Shown here: positions 7,944-15,667 of the stretch, in pieces
How positions within the stretch are numbered: position 1 is the stretch's first letter
Layout: each line of letters begins with the position of its first letter
Origin: an uncultured Actinomycetes bacterium
Lineage (GTDB): Bacteria; Actinomycetota; Actinomycetes; Nanopelagicales; Nanopelagicaceae
Assembly (NCBI GenBank): GCA_903892335.1
Contig: CAITID010000025.1
Span: 1 to 29,316, forward strand
Length of the DNA: 29,316 bases
Reading direction: 5' to 3'
Made by a program: the position numbers and the translations under genes
Notes under the pieces: model-generated
Told to the model about the DNA's origin: nothing
The model's database searches: none
What the model saw: the letters and a program-made list of their open reading frames with translations, nothing else

Positions 7944-8080
7944 TAGCCTTGCCCAACCTGCCAGTAACCAGCATTCTAAGGGTAGGTGGTCGGTGCTAAC
8001 GATCATATGAAGTTAGCAAAGCCCACTGGCTTTTACCCAAAAGGGTGAGAGCAAGTTAAATGCCTATGGAGGCTATTTAA
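7944..8080 (+). promoter_or_regulatory. Promoter and structured 5' leader of the rhodopsin gene
   Basis: TAGCCT at 7944-7949 is a plausible -10, giving a start near 7955-7956 and a leader of about 125 bases. Four base-paired elements follow. GCCAGT (7960-7965) pairs with ACTGGC (8025-8030). Inside it, TGCTAAC (7994-8000) pairs with GTTAGCA (8012-8018). Then comes the hairpin ACCC-AAAA-GGGT (8035-8046), whose ACCC could instead pair with GGGT at 7980-7983. Last, GCCT-ATGG-AGGC (8062-8073) buries the GGAGG ribosome-binding site. This is the architecture expected of a regulated leader. I do not recognise a known riboswitch class. Confidence 0.5.
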
Positions 8081-8854
8081 ATGACATCAGTTGCATTAAC
8101 AGATGGTCAATACGGACTTCTATATAACGTCTTCTCATTCGGACTTATATCGATGTTGGCTTGTACCGTCTACACACTAGTTTCACAATCACGTGTACTA
8201 CCTAAGTACCGTGCTGCATTAGTAATGTCATCAATGGTTACCTTTATCGCCGCTTACCACTACTGGCGAATCTTCAACTCATTCAGCGATTCATATGCTG
8301 ATGGTTCACTAAAGGTTGGAACCGCTGAAGGAACATTCAATGAGGCATACCGCTACGTTGACTGGATCCTTACAGTACCTCTTCTACTTGTAGAGGTAAT
8401 TGCTGTACTTGCTCTAGCTAAGGCTGCTGCATCTTCATTGATCAACCGCCTAGTTCCAGCATCAGCAGCGATGATCGCTCTTGGTTACCCAGGAGAAATG
8501 TCATCTGATACAAACACCAAGATTATTTGGGGTGTGTTGTCAACACTTCCTTTCCTATACATTCTTTACGTTCTATTCGTAGAACTTTCAAAGTCTCTAG
8601 ATCGTCAGCCAGACGGAGTAGCCGCAACTGTTGGCCGCCTACGTCTGCTTTTGATCGCAACATGGGGCGTTTACCCAATCTCATACTTACTACCAATTAT
8701 TGATTCAGCAAATGCTGCCTCTTCAGGTGCATTCGTTAATCGTCAAATTGGATACACAATCGCAGATGTTTTGGCGAAGTGTGTATTTGGTCTAACAATC
8801 TACAAGATTGCAAAGATGAAGTCAGTAGCAGAAGGAATGAAGGACGATCACTAA
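8081..8854 (+). CDS. actR: Actinorhodopsin, light-driven proton pump
   Basis: 257-residue type I (microbial) rhodopsin with seven membrane helices. The retinal Schiff-base lysine is Lys233 in ADVLAKCVFG. The proton acceptor, Thr and donor form the outward-pump triad Asp94, Thr98, Glu105 in YRYVDWILTVPLLLVE. His60 in AYHYW matches the histidine that pairs with the acceptor in proteorhodopsins. Leu102 sits at the tuning position (105 in proteorhodopsin numbering) where Leu usually gives green absorption. Gly151 in WGVLSTLPF lies where xanthorhodopsins have the small residue that admits a carotenoid antenna; that match is approximate. GGAGG lies 9 bases before ATG. Single-gene unit with its own leader and terminator; no retinal-synthesis gene is in the window. 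Confidence 0.97.
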   Translation: MTSVALTDGQYGLLYNVFSFGLISMLACTVYTLVSQSRVLPKYRAALVMSSMVTFIAAYHYWRIFNSFSDSYADGSLKVGTAEGTFNEAYRYVDWILTVPLLLVEVIAVLALAKAAASSLINRLVPASAAMIALGYPGEMSSDTNTKIIWGVLSTLPFLYILYVLFVELSKSLDRQPDGVAATVGRLRLLLIATWGVYPISYLLPIIDSANAASSGAFVNRQIGYTIADVLAKCVFGLTIYKIAKMKSVAEGMKDDH

Positions 8855-8871
8855 GCCTTCTTTTTAACTGT

Positions 8872-8911
8872 AAAAATCCGCGACTTCCAATTGGGGGCCG
8901 CGGATTTTTTT
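8872..8911. terminator. Intrinsic terminator after the rhodopsin gene
   Basis: Eleven-bp stem AAAAATCCGCG/CGCGGATTTTT (8872-8882 with 8899-8909), followed by T on the plus strand. The opposite strand also ends in a T-run, and the hairpin overlaps the end of the minus-strand DUF2017 gene, so it can serve both directions. Confidence 0.9.
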
Positions 8912-9479
8912 ATAGGTGATCTAAGAGTTTTTCCTGAATCCCACCAAGCCAGAAGTAAACAGCTAGCAAAGATTTCTTCGGCTCACTGTCTGGCATTAAC
9001 TCGAATTTTTCAAAAGTATCACTATTTACCTCAAGGCGAACCGCAAGCGCCAAGCGCAAATCATTAAGGGCAAGTAACCATTGCTGAGCATCACTAATAG
9101 CGATATCTGCTTTTGGTAACTCATGATCAACTGGAAATACCAACTGCTCACGTAAATAAAGTAGGTGTTGCTGCTTAACCTGTCGAAGCCGTGGCTCCGT
9201 AAACTTACGAAACTCATCGGCGGCATCAGGATCTGCATAAGCATTTGGCAACAGCCGGTTTAAAACTGGATCCTCTGGCGCAGACAAGGGTTCCATGCTC
9301 ATTAACTGCGCAGCCATTAACTGCGCAAATGGATCATCAGATTGATAATGGTGGGCGAAGTTTCGCTCACCTAATAATTCAAGAAGTTGTTCAACTAAAT
9401 TAATTAAAATATGTAATTCATCATTGCTAAGTGCAACAGTTAAATCGCCAGTTGCTGGTGTTCCTTTGAACTCACCCAT
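8910..9479 (-). CDS. DUF2017 family protein
   Basis: 189-residue actinobacterial protein of unknown function, mostly helical, with the recurrent ELHILINLVEQLLELL segment near the N-terminus and DAADEFRKFTEPRLR in the middle. It has no signal peptide or membrane helix. The chosen ATG at 9479 overlaps the end of clpS by 8 bases and has AAAGGGAAG just upstream; a longer reading to 9536 would lie inside clpS and lacks support. The close coupling to clpS is typical in actinobacteria and suggests a link to regulated proteolysis, but the function is not known. Confidence 0.85.
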   Translation of the reverse strand: MGEFKGTPATGDLTVALSNDELHILINLVEQLLELLGERNFAHHYQSDDPFAQLMAAQLMSMEPLSAPEDPVLNRLLPNAYADPDAADEFRKFTEPRLRQVKQQHLLYLREQLVFPVDHELPKADIAISDAQQWLLALNDLRLALAVRLEVNSDTFEKFELMPDSEPKKSLLAVYFWLGGIQEKLLDHL

Positions 9480-9762
9480 GATCTTCCCTTTGTAGAGTTG
9501 CCCATAAACCATGTTCATGTAATCGCTGCACATCATTTTCCATCGCTTCGCGGGAGCCGGCCGTTACAACTGCTTTACCTTCAGTGTGTACTTGCATCAT
9601 CAACTGATTAGCTTTTTCTTTACTGAAGCCAAATAATTTGATAAATACAAATGTCACATAACTTTGTAAATTAACCGGGTCATCCCAAACAATGCAGACC
9701 CATGGGAGATCAAAAAATTTAGATAGATCTAACTCGGATAACTCTTCAATCTCAGTGCTCAC
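9472..9762 (-). CDS. clpS: ClpS, N-degron adaptor of the Clp protease
   Basis: 96 residues. ClpS binds proteins with destabilising N-terminal residues and hands them to a ClpA/ClpC unfoldase. The binding-site signature is visible as VWDDPVNLQSYV near the N-terminus and MQVHTEGKAVV in the middle; the Asn and His correspond to residues that hold the substrate amino group and pocket. It starts at GTG with no good Shine-Dalgarno, but GATAAT lies 6 bases upstream, consistent with a leaderless GTG start. Followed by the overlapping DUF2017 gene. Confidence 0.95.
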   Translation of the reverse strand: MSTEIEELSELDLSKFFDLPWVCIVWDDPVNLQSYVTFVFIKLFGFSKEKANQLMMQVHTEGKAVVTAGSREAMENDVQRLHEHGLWATLQREDHG

Positions 9763-9768
9763 AGCCTT

Positions 9769-9774
9769 ATTATC
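9769..9774 (-). promoter_or_regulatory. -10 element of clpS, leaderless type
   Basis: GATAAT on the minus strand, one change from TATAAT, exactly 6 bases before the GTG start of clpS. Confidence 0.45.
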
Positions 9775-9783
9775 TAAGGAAAA

Positions 9784-11508
9784 CTACCTAACTAGAAGTA
9801 AGTACGGCTGACTACTTCCGGCATCGGCGCTGGCGCTAGCGGCGGTGACTACTTGGTAAGAAGCCAGACCAGCCTCTTTTTCTGAGATCATAAACTTAAA
9901 GCCACCACTTTGATCTGTAACCAAATTAGCAAAGACCGCTCCATTGCGCTTTACCGTGACATTAACTGCGGCTGTCGCTGGCAAGATCTGCCCAATCACC
10001 TCATAGTTTCCATTTACTTTAACTGAGGTTGGTAGCGTTAAATTAATTCTTGGCGTGACTGCAATTAACTTCTCAGCACTCTTGCCTTCTAGCCGCTCCC
10101 AACTTAGCTCACTTACTAATCTAATTTGGCTTTTTTGACCCAAGATGGCAGCGGATGAAACCACGCCATTTGCATCCGTTGTTCCAGCGGCGATACTGCG
10201 CCAGGTTGCATCCGTTGCGCTCTTAACTTCAAATCGAACATTTAAGCCTGCAATTGGAGTTTTATCTGGCAATTTAAATGTGCCAGTTAAATTAAAAGTG
10301 CTGCCGTAATCAATTTGTGATAAATCTGTACTCATAACGGTAACTACTACATCAGGTGCAATCGCTTTAGCGGCTGTGGTTATAGCCTGCGCCGCTGCTG
10401 GTGTTTCTTTACCAAATGTCCATACTGCAATTCCACCTAGTCGATACTTACCAACAAGTGCAGCACGTGCGGCATATGATCTCTCATCTGGATACCAAAC
10501 TGTTCTAGTTGCAGTGCAAGTGATTGCACTATTTGTTGGATCTGTGTACTGCTTGCGATAAACAAAAGAATTCTCGGCATAAGTTGTGTTGTACTTTGCG
10601 GCGCCACCATAAACAGTTGGTAAATTCACCGCATCTTTCATTGATAAAGCAGCTCTGCCACCGACCACAATCGATGTAGCAAAAGCTGTAGGACAACTGC
10701 CATCTACTTTAGTAATCCAATCTCTACCGTAACCAGGAATTCCTACGTAAACTTTTGAAGCGGGCATTTGTGTTACCGCATACTTAATTGCATCTTCAGT
10801 CCAATCAAGTGGGCCAATTGGGCCAGCAGTTGTTGTTGAGTAGTCATACGCCATGATTCGTAGCCGATCAATATATGGCCCCATCTCTGCCCAGGCGTAT
10901 ACCCAATTGCCAGCACGTTTGGTTGCCTTATCAAAATCTGGTGGGGTTGTAACAGATAATAATTTTCCATCTGCGTGTAATACCGTTGATAACTCTTTGA
11001 TGAATGAAACCCAATTTGGTTTCATCGCTACCCAATTTGCGCGAGTCTCACCTTTGGCATAGAACTTTTCAAAATCTAAATCAATTCCATCATAATTATA
11101 CTTTGCAACTAGATCGCGAATACTTTTCACTAAAACAGCGCGCCTGGATTCATTAGCCAAAATTCCAGCTAGCACTCGAACTGGTTGATCATCGGTAATG
11201 GTAGGCAAAAGAACTAAACCACGACTTCTTAAATCAGAGATAGCAACGGTGATTGGTTTCGTATAAAGCCCTAAGGTGTATTTGTCACGAATATTTGATT
11301 CACTTAATAGGCCATACCAAAATGGTGATACATCTTTTATGACTTCATACTTAAAGTTTTGATCAACTGAAGGTAGATAAACAGTTGGTGAACCATCAAG
11401 CCAGCCGGAGACAATTCTGCGTGGTGGATTATCTGCAGTAGCTGGTGAAATAATGGTCGATGAGATTGCAAAAATTATTGCAAATACACCAATACCTAAC
11501 TTCCTCAT
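9784..11508 (-). CDS. Secreted glycoside hydrolase family 18 protein with Ig-like C-terminal region
   Basis: 574 residues with a signal peptide of about 25 residues (ends SPATA). The GH18 barrel covers about 30-385. The catalytic DxxDxDxE motif is intact at 140-147 (DGIDLDFE, acid Glu147), and the MAYDYS and IAVWTFG segments match the barrel. Two beta-rich Ig/Big-like domains follow, from about 395 to 574. Substrates of this family contain N-acetylglucosamine (chitin or peptidoglycan). The overall form is closest to the YaaH/SleL-like branch, so cell-wall glycan is as likely as chitin. TAACCT lies 7 bases before the ATG. No neighbouring gene indicates chitin use. Confidence 0.88.
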   Translation of the reverse strand: MRKLGIGVFAIIFAISSTIISPATADNPPRRIVSGWLDGSPTVYLPSVDQNFKYEVIKDVSPFWYGLLSESNIRDKYTLGLYTKPITVAISDLRSRGLVLLPTITDDQPVRVLAGILANESRRAVLVKSIRDLVAKYNYDGIDLDFEKFYAKGETRANWVAMKPNWVSFIKELSTVLHADGKLLSVTTPPDFDKATKRAGNWVYAWAEMGPYIDRLRIMAYDYSTTTAGPIGPLDWTEDAIKYAVTQMPASKVYVGIPGYGRDWITKVDGSCPTAFATSIVVGGRAALSMKDAVNLPTVYGGAAKYNTTYAENSFVYRKQYTDPTNSAITCTATRTVWYPDERSYAARAALVGKYRLGGIAVWTFGKETPAAAQAITTAAKAIAPDVVVTVMSTDLSQIDYGSTFNLTGTFKLPDKTPIAGLNVRFEVKSATDATWRSIAAGTTDANGVVSSAAILGQKSQIRLVSELSWERLEGKSAEKLIAVTPRINLTLPTSVKVNGNYEVIGQILPATAAVNVTVKRNGAVFANLVTDQSGGFKFMISEKEAGLASYQVVTAASASADAGSSQPYLLLVR

Positions 11509-11515
11509 GCAATTT

Positions 11516-11521
11516 AGGTTA
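11516..11521 (-). promoter_or_regulatory. -10 element of the GH18 gene, leaderless type
   Basis: TAACCT on the minus strand, 7 bases before the ATG; the same hexamer and distance as argS. Confidence 0.5.
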
Positions 11522-11539
11522 TCGGGTGAAGCTTAAAAT

Positions 11540-11776
11540 TTACTTCAAGGAAGCGTGGATCTCTTTACATGTTGGACACACTGGAAATTTTTGTGGATCT
11601 CGGTTTGGAATCCACTTCTTGCCACATAAAGCTCGCACCGCTTTCCCAGTAACAGCAGATTCAGTGATTTTGTTCTTATCTACATAGTGCGAAAATCGCT
11701 CGTGATCACCCTCATCAATACTTAGTAAGGAATCAGCAGGCTTGGTTTTTTCGAGAAGATCAGAGAGAAAGCCCAT
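11540..11776 (-). CDS. DUF3039 family protein, probable small zinc-binding protein
   Basis: 78 residues, a conserved actinobacterial family without an assigned function. The core DHERFSHYVDKNKI...SAVTGKAVRALCGKKW and the end FPVCPTCKEIH match the family well. Three cysteines (ALCGK and CPTC), with nearby His, could form a metal site. TAATAT lies 6 bases before the ATG. Divergent from argF with a 46-bp gap that holds both -10 elements. Confidence 0.9.
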   Translation of the reverse strand: MGFLSDLLEKTKPADSLLSIDEGDHERFSHYVDKNKITESAVTGKAVRALCGKKWIPNRDPQKFPVCPTCKEIHASLK

Positions 11777-11782
11777 GCGTAA

Positions 11783-11788
11783 ATATTA
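11783..11788 (-). promoter_or_regulatory. -10 element of the DUF3039 gene
   Basis: TAATAT on the minus strand, exactly 6 bases before the ATG at 11776. Confidence 0.55.
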
Positions 11789-11810
11789 TCCTGATCTGGC
11801 AGGTAGCGAT

Positions 11811-11816
11811 TAGGCT
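11811..11816 (+). promoter_or_regulatory. -10 element of argF
   Basis: TAGGCT exactly 6 bases before the argF ATG. There is no Shine-Dalgarno, which fits a leaderless mRNA. Confidence 0.5.
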
Positions 11817-11822
11817 TACCTG

Positions 11823-12761
11823 ATGAAGAATCTACTTCGTACCTCTGATTTATCTAGGTCAGATATTGAGGTGCTGCTTAAAACATCGGCAAAATTTGCC
11901 GAGAAGCCATTATCTGCGAAGAAGCATTTAGCCAAGAAAACTGTCGCCATCTATATGACTAAATCTTCAACTCGAACGAGGTTGGCATCGGAGACCGCAG
12001 TTGCACATTTAGGTGGCTCGCCAATCTTTTTACGTGGTGATGATCTGCAAATTGGCCGCGGTGAAACAATCGCTGATACTGCAAAAATTATTTCTGGCTT
12101 TTGTGATGCATTAATTGTGCGCACCTTTGCGCAATCTGATGTTGATGAGCTTGGAAAATTTGCAACCATTCCAGTAATTAATGCCTTAACTGATGATGAT
12201 CATCCAACGCAACTGCTGGCTGACTGGATCACAATTCGTGAAAATTTTGGCAAAGATGTTTCAAATCGAAAATTTGTTTATTTAGGTGATGGCAACAATA
12301 TGGCTAATGCTTGGATGATCATGGGTGCAACTATGGGTGCACATGTTGTTGTTGCAACTCCAACTGGAAAGTGGGCGCCAAATCCAGAGCTAGTAGCACA
12401 GGCACAGTTAATTGCTAAGAAATCTGGTGGCACTGTGGAAGTTATTAATGATCCAGTAGCTGCTGCGAAAGATGCCAGTGTTTTATATACCGACGTTTGG
12501 ATGTCGATGGGTGATTCAGAATCAGATCGAAGTGAAAAATTCTCAGCGCTATCACCATTTGCAGTGACTGATAAATTGATGAAACTTAGTGCTAAAGATT
12601 CAATATTTATGCACTGCTTACCCGCGCACAGAGGTGAAGAGGTCAGTGCTGATGTAATTGATGGGGAAAAATCTGTTATCTGGCGCCAAGCATTTCACCG
12701 TCGAACCACCATTCAAGCCGTTCTGTTTCATCTAACACGTGGTGATCTAAGCGGAAATTAA
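11823..12761 (+). CDS. argF: Ornithine carbamoyltransferase
   Basis: 312 residues. Condenses ornithine and carbamoyl phosphate to citrulline in arginine synthesis. Carbamoyl-phosphate site STRTR at 49-53, HPTQ at 127-130, ornithine-binding SMG at 228-230 in DVWMSMG, and catalytic HCLP at 264-267. These motifs distinguish it from aspartate carbamoyltransferase. Also called argI or otc. It stands alone here rather than in an arg cluster, with its own leaderless-type promoter, and pntAA begins 37 bases downstream with a separate promoter. Confidence 0.96.
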   Translation: MKNLLRTSDLSRSDIEVLLKTSAKFAEKPLSAKKHLAKKTVAIYMTKSSTRTRLASETAVAHLGGSPIFLRGDDLQIGRGETIADTAKIISGFCDALIVRTFAQSDVDELGKFATIPVINALTDDDHPTQLLADWITIRENFGKDVSNRKFVYLGDGNNMANAWMIMGATMGAHVVVATPTGKWAPNPELVAQAQLIAKKSGGTVEVINDPVAAAKDASVLYTDVWMSMGDSESDRSEKFSALSPFAVTDKLMKLSAKDSIFMHCLPAHRGEEVSADVIDGEKSVIWRQAFHRRTTIQAVLFHLTRGDLSGN

Positions 12762-12786
12762 CGCCTACCAAGTATTGAAATGGCGG

Positions 12787-12792
12787 TAGATT
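12787..12792 (+). promoter_or_regulatory. -10 element of the pnt operon
   Basis: TAGATT exactly 6 bases before the pntAA ATG. No Shine-Dalgarno is present; this fits a leaderless transcript. Confidence 0.5.
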
Positions 12793-12798
12793 TACCCC

Positions 12799-13923
12799 AT
12801 GCGCGTAGCCGTTCCCAAAGAGATTAAAGATGGTGAAAAACGGGTTGCCCTAGTTCCAGATATTATTTCAAAGTTAACTAAAGCTGGACTTGAAGTAGTC
12901 ATTGAATCTGGTGCTGGCTTAACTGCGCAAGCATCTGATCAAGATTTTATTGCTGCAGGTGCGCAAATTAAATCTGGTGATGTACTAAAGGATGCCGATG
13001 TAGTTTTATCAGTTCAGCCATTAACTCCGGCGCAAATGAACTCACTTAAAAAAGGCGCCATCACAATCTCTTTTCTATCTCCAACTGGTTCTGCTGAGTC
13101 AATTGCTGCCGCTGTGAGCGCTGGCGTTACCGCTTTCTCACTTGAATCAGTTCCCCGCATCTCTCGCGCTCAATCAATGGATGCTCTCACTTCACAAGCC
13201 TTATGTGCTGGCTATCGAGCATCATTAGTTGCCGCTGAGTTATCACCAAAGTTTTTCCCATTGTTAATGACCGCAGCTGGCACTGTTACGCCGGCAAAGG
13301 TAGTTGTGTTAGGAGCAGGTGTTGCTGGCTTACAAGCAATTGCAACTGCAAAGCGTTTAGGCGCAGTTGTCAGCGCATATGATGTTCGGCCCGCCTCTGC
13401 AGATGAAGTTAAATCAATGGGCGCAAAATTTATTACCCTCGAATTAGAAGCATTAGAAGGTGCTGGTGGTTACGCCCGCGAGATGACCGAGGAGCGCGCT
13501 GCCAAACAACGTGATTTGCTAACACCATATATTGCAGAAGCAGATGTGTTAATAACAACCGCTGCAGTTCCAGGTCGCACTGCGCCACGATTAGTAACTG
13601 CGCAAATGGCAGCGCAAATGAAGCCAGGTTCAGTAATTGTTGACCTTGCTGCCGAGAGTGGTGGAAATGTTGAAGGAAGTGTTGCTGGAGAGGTTATTAC
13701 AACTAGTGCTGGTGTAACGATGTGGGGCGGCAAAGATGTACCAAGCCAGCTGCCGTATCACGCTTCAATGTTGTTCTCACGAAATGTTGTCAATCTTCTT
13801 TTGCTAATGAGTAAGAGCGTTGATGGAAAACCAACTGGTGAGATTCTTCCAGATTTTACCGATGAGATTATTGATGCAGCCGCACTTACCCATGCTGGCG
13901 CCAAGCGAGAGCGGAGTAAGTAA
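12799..13923 (+). CDS. pntAA: NAD(P) transhydrogenase alpha subunit, part 1 (NAD-binding domain I)
   Basis: 374-residue soluble NAD(H)-binding subunit of the proton-translocating transhydrogenase, which uses the proton gradient to move hydride from NADH to NADP. It starts with the family sequence MRVAVPKEIKDGEKRVAL. RAQSMD lies at 123-128, the dinucleotide-binding GAGVAG at 172-177 and YDVRPAS follows. It belongs to the alanine dehydrogenase/PNT family, but the next two genes settle it as transhydrogenase. The subunit is split from the membrane part, as in Rhodospirillum, instead of fused as in E. coli PntA. Stop and next start overlap (TAATG). Confidence 0.96.
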   Translation: MRVAVPKEIKDGEKRVALVPDIISKLTKAGLEVVIESGAGLTAQASDQDFIAAGAQIKSGDVLKDADVVLSVQPLTPAQMNSLKKGAITISFLSPTGSAESIAAAVSAGVTAFSLESVPRISRAQSMDALTSQALCAGYRASLVAAELSPKFFPLLMTAAGTVTPAKVVVLGAGVAGLQAIATAKRLGAVVSAYDVRPASADEVKSMGAKFITLELEALEGAGGYAREMTEERAAKQRDLLTPYIAEADVLITTAAVPGRTAPRLVTAQMAAQMKPGSVIVDLAAESGGNVEGSVAGEVITTSAGVTMWGGKDVPSQLPYHASMLFSRNVVNLLLLMSKSVDGKPTGEILPDFTDEIIDAAALTHAGAKRERSK

Positions 13924-14243
13924 TGAGTACTGAGTTAGCGCTATTAGCAATTTTTTTGCTATCTATTTTTGTTGGTTTTGAAGTTGTCTCCAAAGTTTCT
14001 ACAACACTTCACACCCCACTAATGAGCGGTGCGAATGCAATTCACGGCGTAATTTTAGTTGGCGCAATTATTGTGGCTGATCACTCTAAAACAACCTTAG
14101 AGTTGACACTATCCACCATTGCAATAGTTCTTGCGACGATAAATATGGTTGGTGGTTTTGTTGTAACAGATCGAATGTTGCAAATGTTTAAAGGTAAACC
14201 AAAAGCGAAAAAGCAAAGTGATGAAGCTGGCGGTAAGAATTAA
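13923..14243 (+). CDS. pntAB: NAD(P) transhydrogenase alpha subunit, part 2 (membrane)
   Basis: 106 residues with three to four membrane helices, the membrane part of the alpha subunit (start of domain II). LLAIFLLSIFVGFEVVSKV and the segment TPLMSGANAIHGVILVGAI are family hallmarks. It overlaps pntAA and pntB by one base at each end through TAATG junctions, implying translational coupling and fixed stoichiometry. The charged tail ends in KPKAKKQSDEAGGKN. Confidence 0.95.
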   Translation: MSTELALLAIFLLSIFVGFEVVSKVSTTLHTPLMSGANAIHGVILVGAIIVADHSKTTLELTLSTIAIVLATINMVGGFVVTDRMLQMFKGKPKAKKQSDEAGGKN

Positions 14244-15628
14244 TGAGCCGCAATGTGTATGACCTGATTGGATTATTAGCTGGTATCTGTTTTATTTTGG
14301 CGCTAAAGGGATTGTCTTCACCAAAATCTGCTCGGCGCGGTAATTTGATTGGTGCTCTTGGCGCCACCATCGCAACTGTAATTGTTTTCCTTTACGCCAA
14401 TGATGGCAAGGGGCTTAATCACCAACCATTAATTCTTGGCGCAATTGCCTTTGGTGTATTGGTCGGCGTGCCAGCAGCTCGCAAAGTGCAGATGACTCAG
14501 ATGCCACAATTAGTGGCTTTGTTCAATGGTGTTGGTGGCGGCGCTGCTGCTCTTGTGGCAATTGTTGAGTATTTAAAATTAGGTGATGGTGCAACTGTGG
14601 CGCAGGTTGTCGCAACTGTATTTACCGTAATTGTTGGATGCGTTTCCTTCTCTGGCTCAATTGTGACCTTTTTAAAGTTACAAGAGTTAATGACTACTCG
14701 CCCAGTAATTTTGCCATTTGGGCGCCAATTAATCGCCCTCTCTTCCATCTCAGTTCTAGCAACTGGTGGTTGGGTAATTGCATCCAGTGGCACATCACCA
14801 CTGTTAATTAACGCTCTACTGTCACTGTTGTTTGGAATTTTGTTTGTGTTGCCAGTTGGTGGCGCAGATGTGCCAATTGTAATCTCACTCTTAAACGCAT
14901 TTACCGGCTTAACTGTTGCAGCAAGTGGCTACGTTCTAGAAAATACCATGTTAATAATTGCCGGTACTTTAGTTGGCGCATCAGGCACCATTCTGACTCG
15001 CTTAATGGCGCAAGCAATGGGTCGATCTTTATTTGGAACTTTATTTGGCGCATTCACTGCAAAAGCATCAGCTTCAACAGGTGCGGCAGAGGTGCGGCCT
15101 GTTAAGTCTGGTTCACCAGATGATGTTGCAATTTTGCTCAATTACGCACAACGCGTTGTGATTGTGCCTGGCTTTGGTTTAGCAGTTGCACAAGCCCAAC
15201 ACACAGTTCGCGAGTTAGCTGATCTGCTAGCAAGTAAAGGTATTGATGTTGCCTACGGAATTCACCCAGTTGCTGGGCGTATGCCAGGACATATGAATGT
15301 GTTACTAGCTGAAGCAAATGTTCCGTATGAACAATTAGTTGAGATGGAAGAGATTAATCCAACCTTCCCACAAACTGATGTTGTACTAGTTGTTGGTGCA
15401 AATGATGTGGTTAACCCAGCCGCTAAAACAACACCTGGCTGCCCGATTTATGGCATGCCAATACTTGATGTTGATAAAGCGGGCAATGTAATCTTCTTAA
15501 AACGTTCGATGCGCCCAGGCTTTGCCGGTATTGAAAATGAACTTTTATACGATGCCAAGACCACACTTTTATTTGGAGATGCGAAGGAGTCATTAACCAA
15601 AGTAGTATCGGCTCTGAAGGCGCTATAA
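14243..15628 (+). CDS. pntB: NAD(P) transhydrogenase beta subunit
   Basis: 461 residues. The first 265 or so carry the remaining membrane helices of domain II; the last 170 or so form the NADP(H)-binding domain III. Visible domain III motifs are VPGFGLAVAQAQH, HPVAGRMPGHMNVLLAEA, VVGANDVVNPAA and a C-terminal KRSMRPGFAG. Together with pntAA and pntAB this makes a complete, apparently intact enzyme. The gene order AA-AB-B and single-base overlaps show one operon. The proton gradient could come partly from the rhodopsin encoded 4 kb away, which is an inference. Confidence 0.96.
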   Translation: MSRNVYDLIGLLAGICFILALKGLSSPKSARRGNLIGALGATIATVIVFLYANDGKGLNHQPLILGAIAFGVLVGVPAARKVQMTQMPQLVALFNGVGGGAAALVAIVEYLKLGDGATVAQVVATVFTVIVGCVSFSGSIVTFLKLQELMTTRPVILPFGRQLIALSSISVLATGGWVIASSGTSPLLINALLSLLFGILFVLPVGGADVPIVISLLNAFTGLTVAASGYVLENTMLIIAGTLVGASGTILTRLMAQAMGRSLFGTLFGAFTAKASASTGAAEVRPVKSGSPDDVAILLNYAQRVVIVPGFGLAVAQAQHTVRELADLLASKGIDVAYGIHPVAGRMPGHMNVLLAEANVPYEQLVEMEEINPTFPQTDVVLVVGANDVVNPAAKTTPGCPIYGMPILDVDKAGNVIFLKRSMRPGFAGIENELLYDAKTTLLFGDAKESLTKVVSALKAL

Positions 15629-15667
15629 AAGCTTTAGTAAATTTAATTATTTAAAAAGGATGTAAAG

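Noticed and set aside
9480..9536. Extended start for the DUF2017 protein
   Set aside because: The extension lies inside clpS, and the ATG at 9479 has a good Shine-Dalgarno and the usual short overlap.
12799..13923. Alanine dehydrogenase as the identity of pntAA
   Set aside because: Same superfamily, but the overlapping membrane and beta subunit genes identify it as transhydrogenase.
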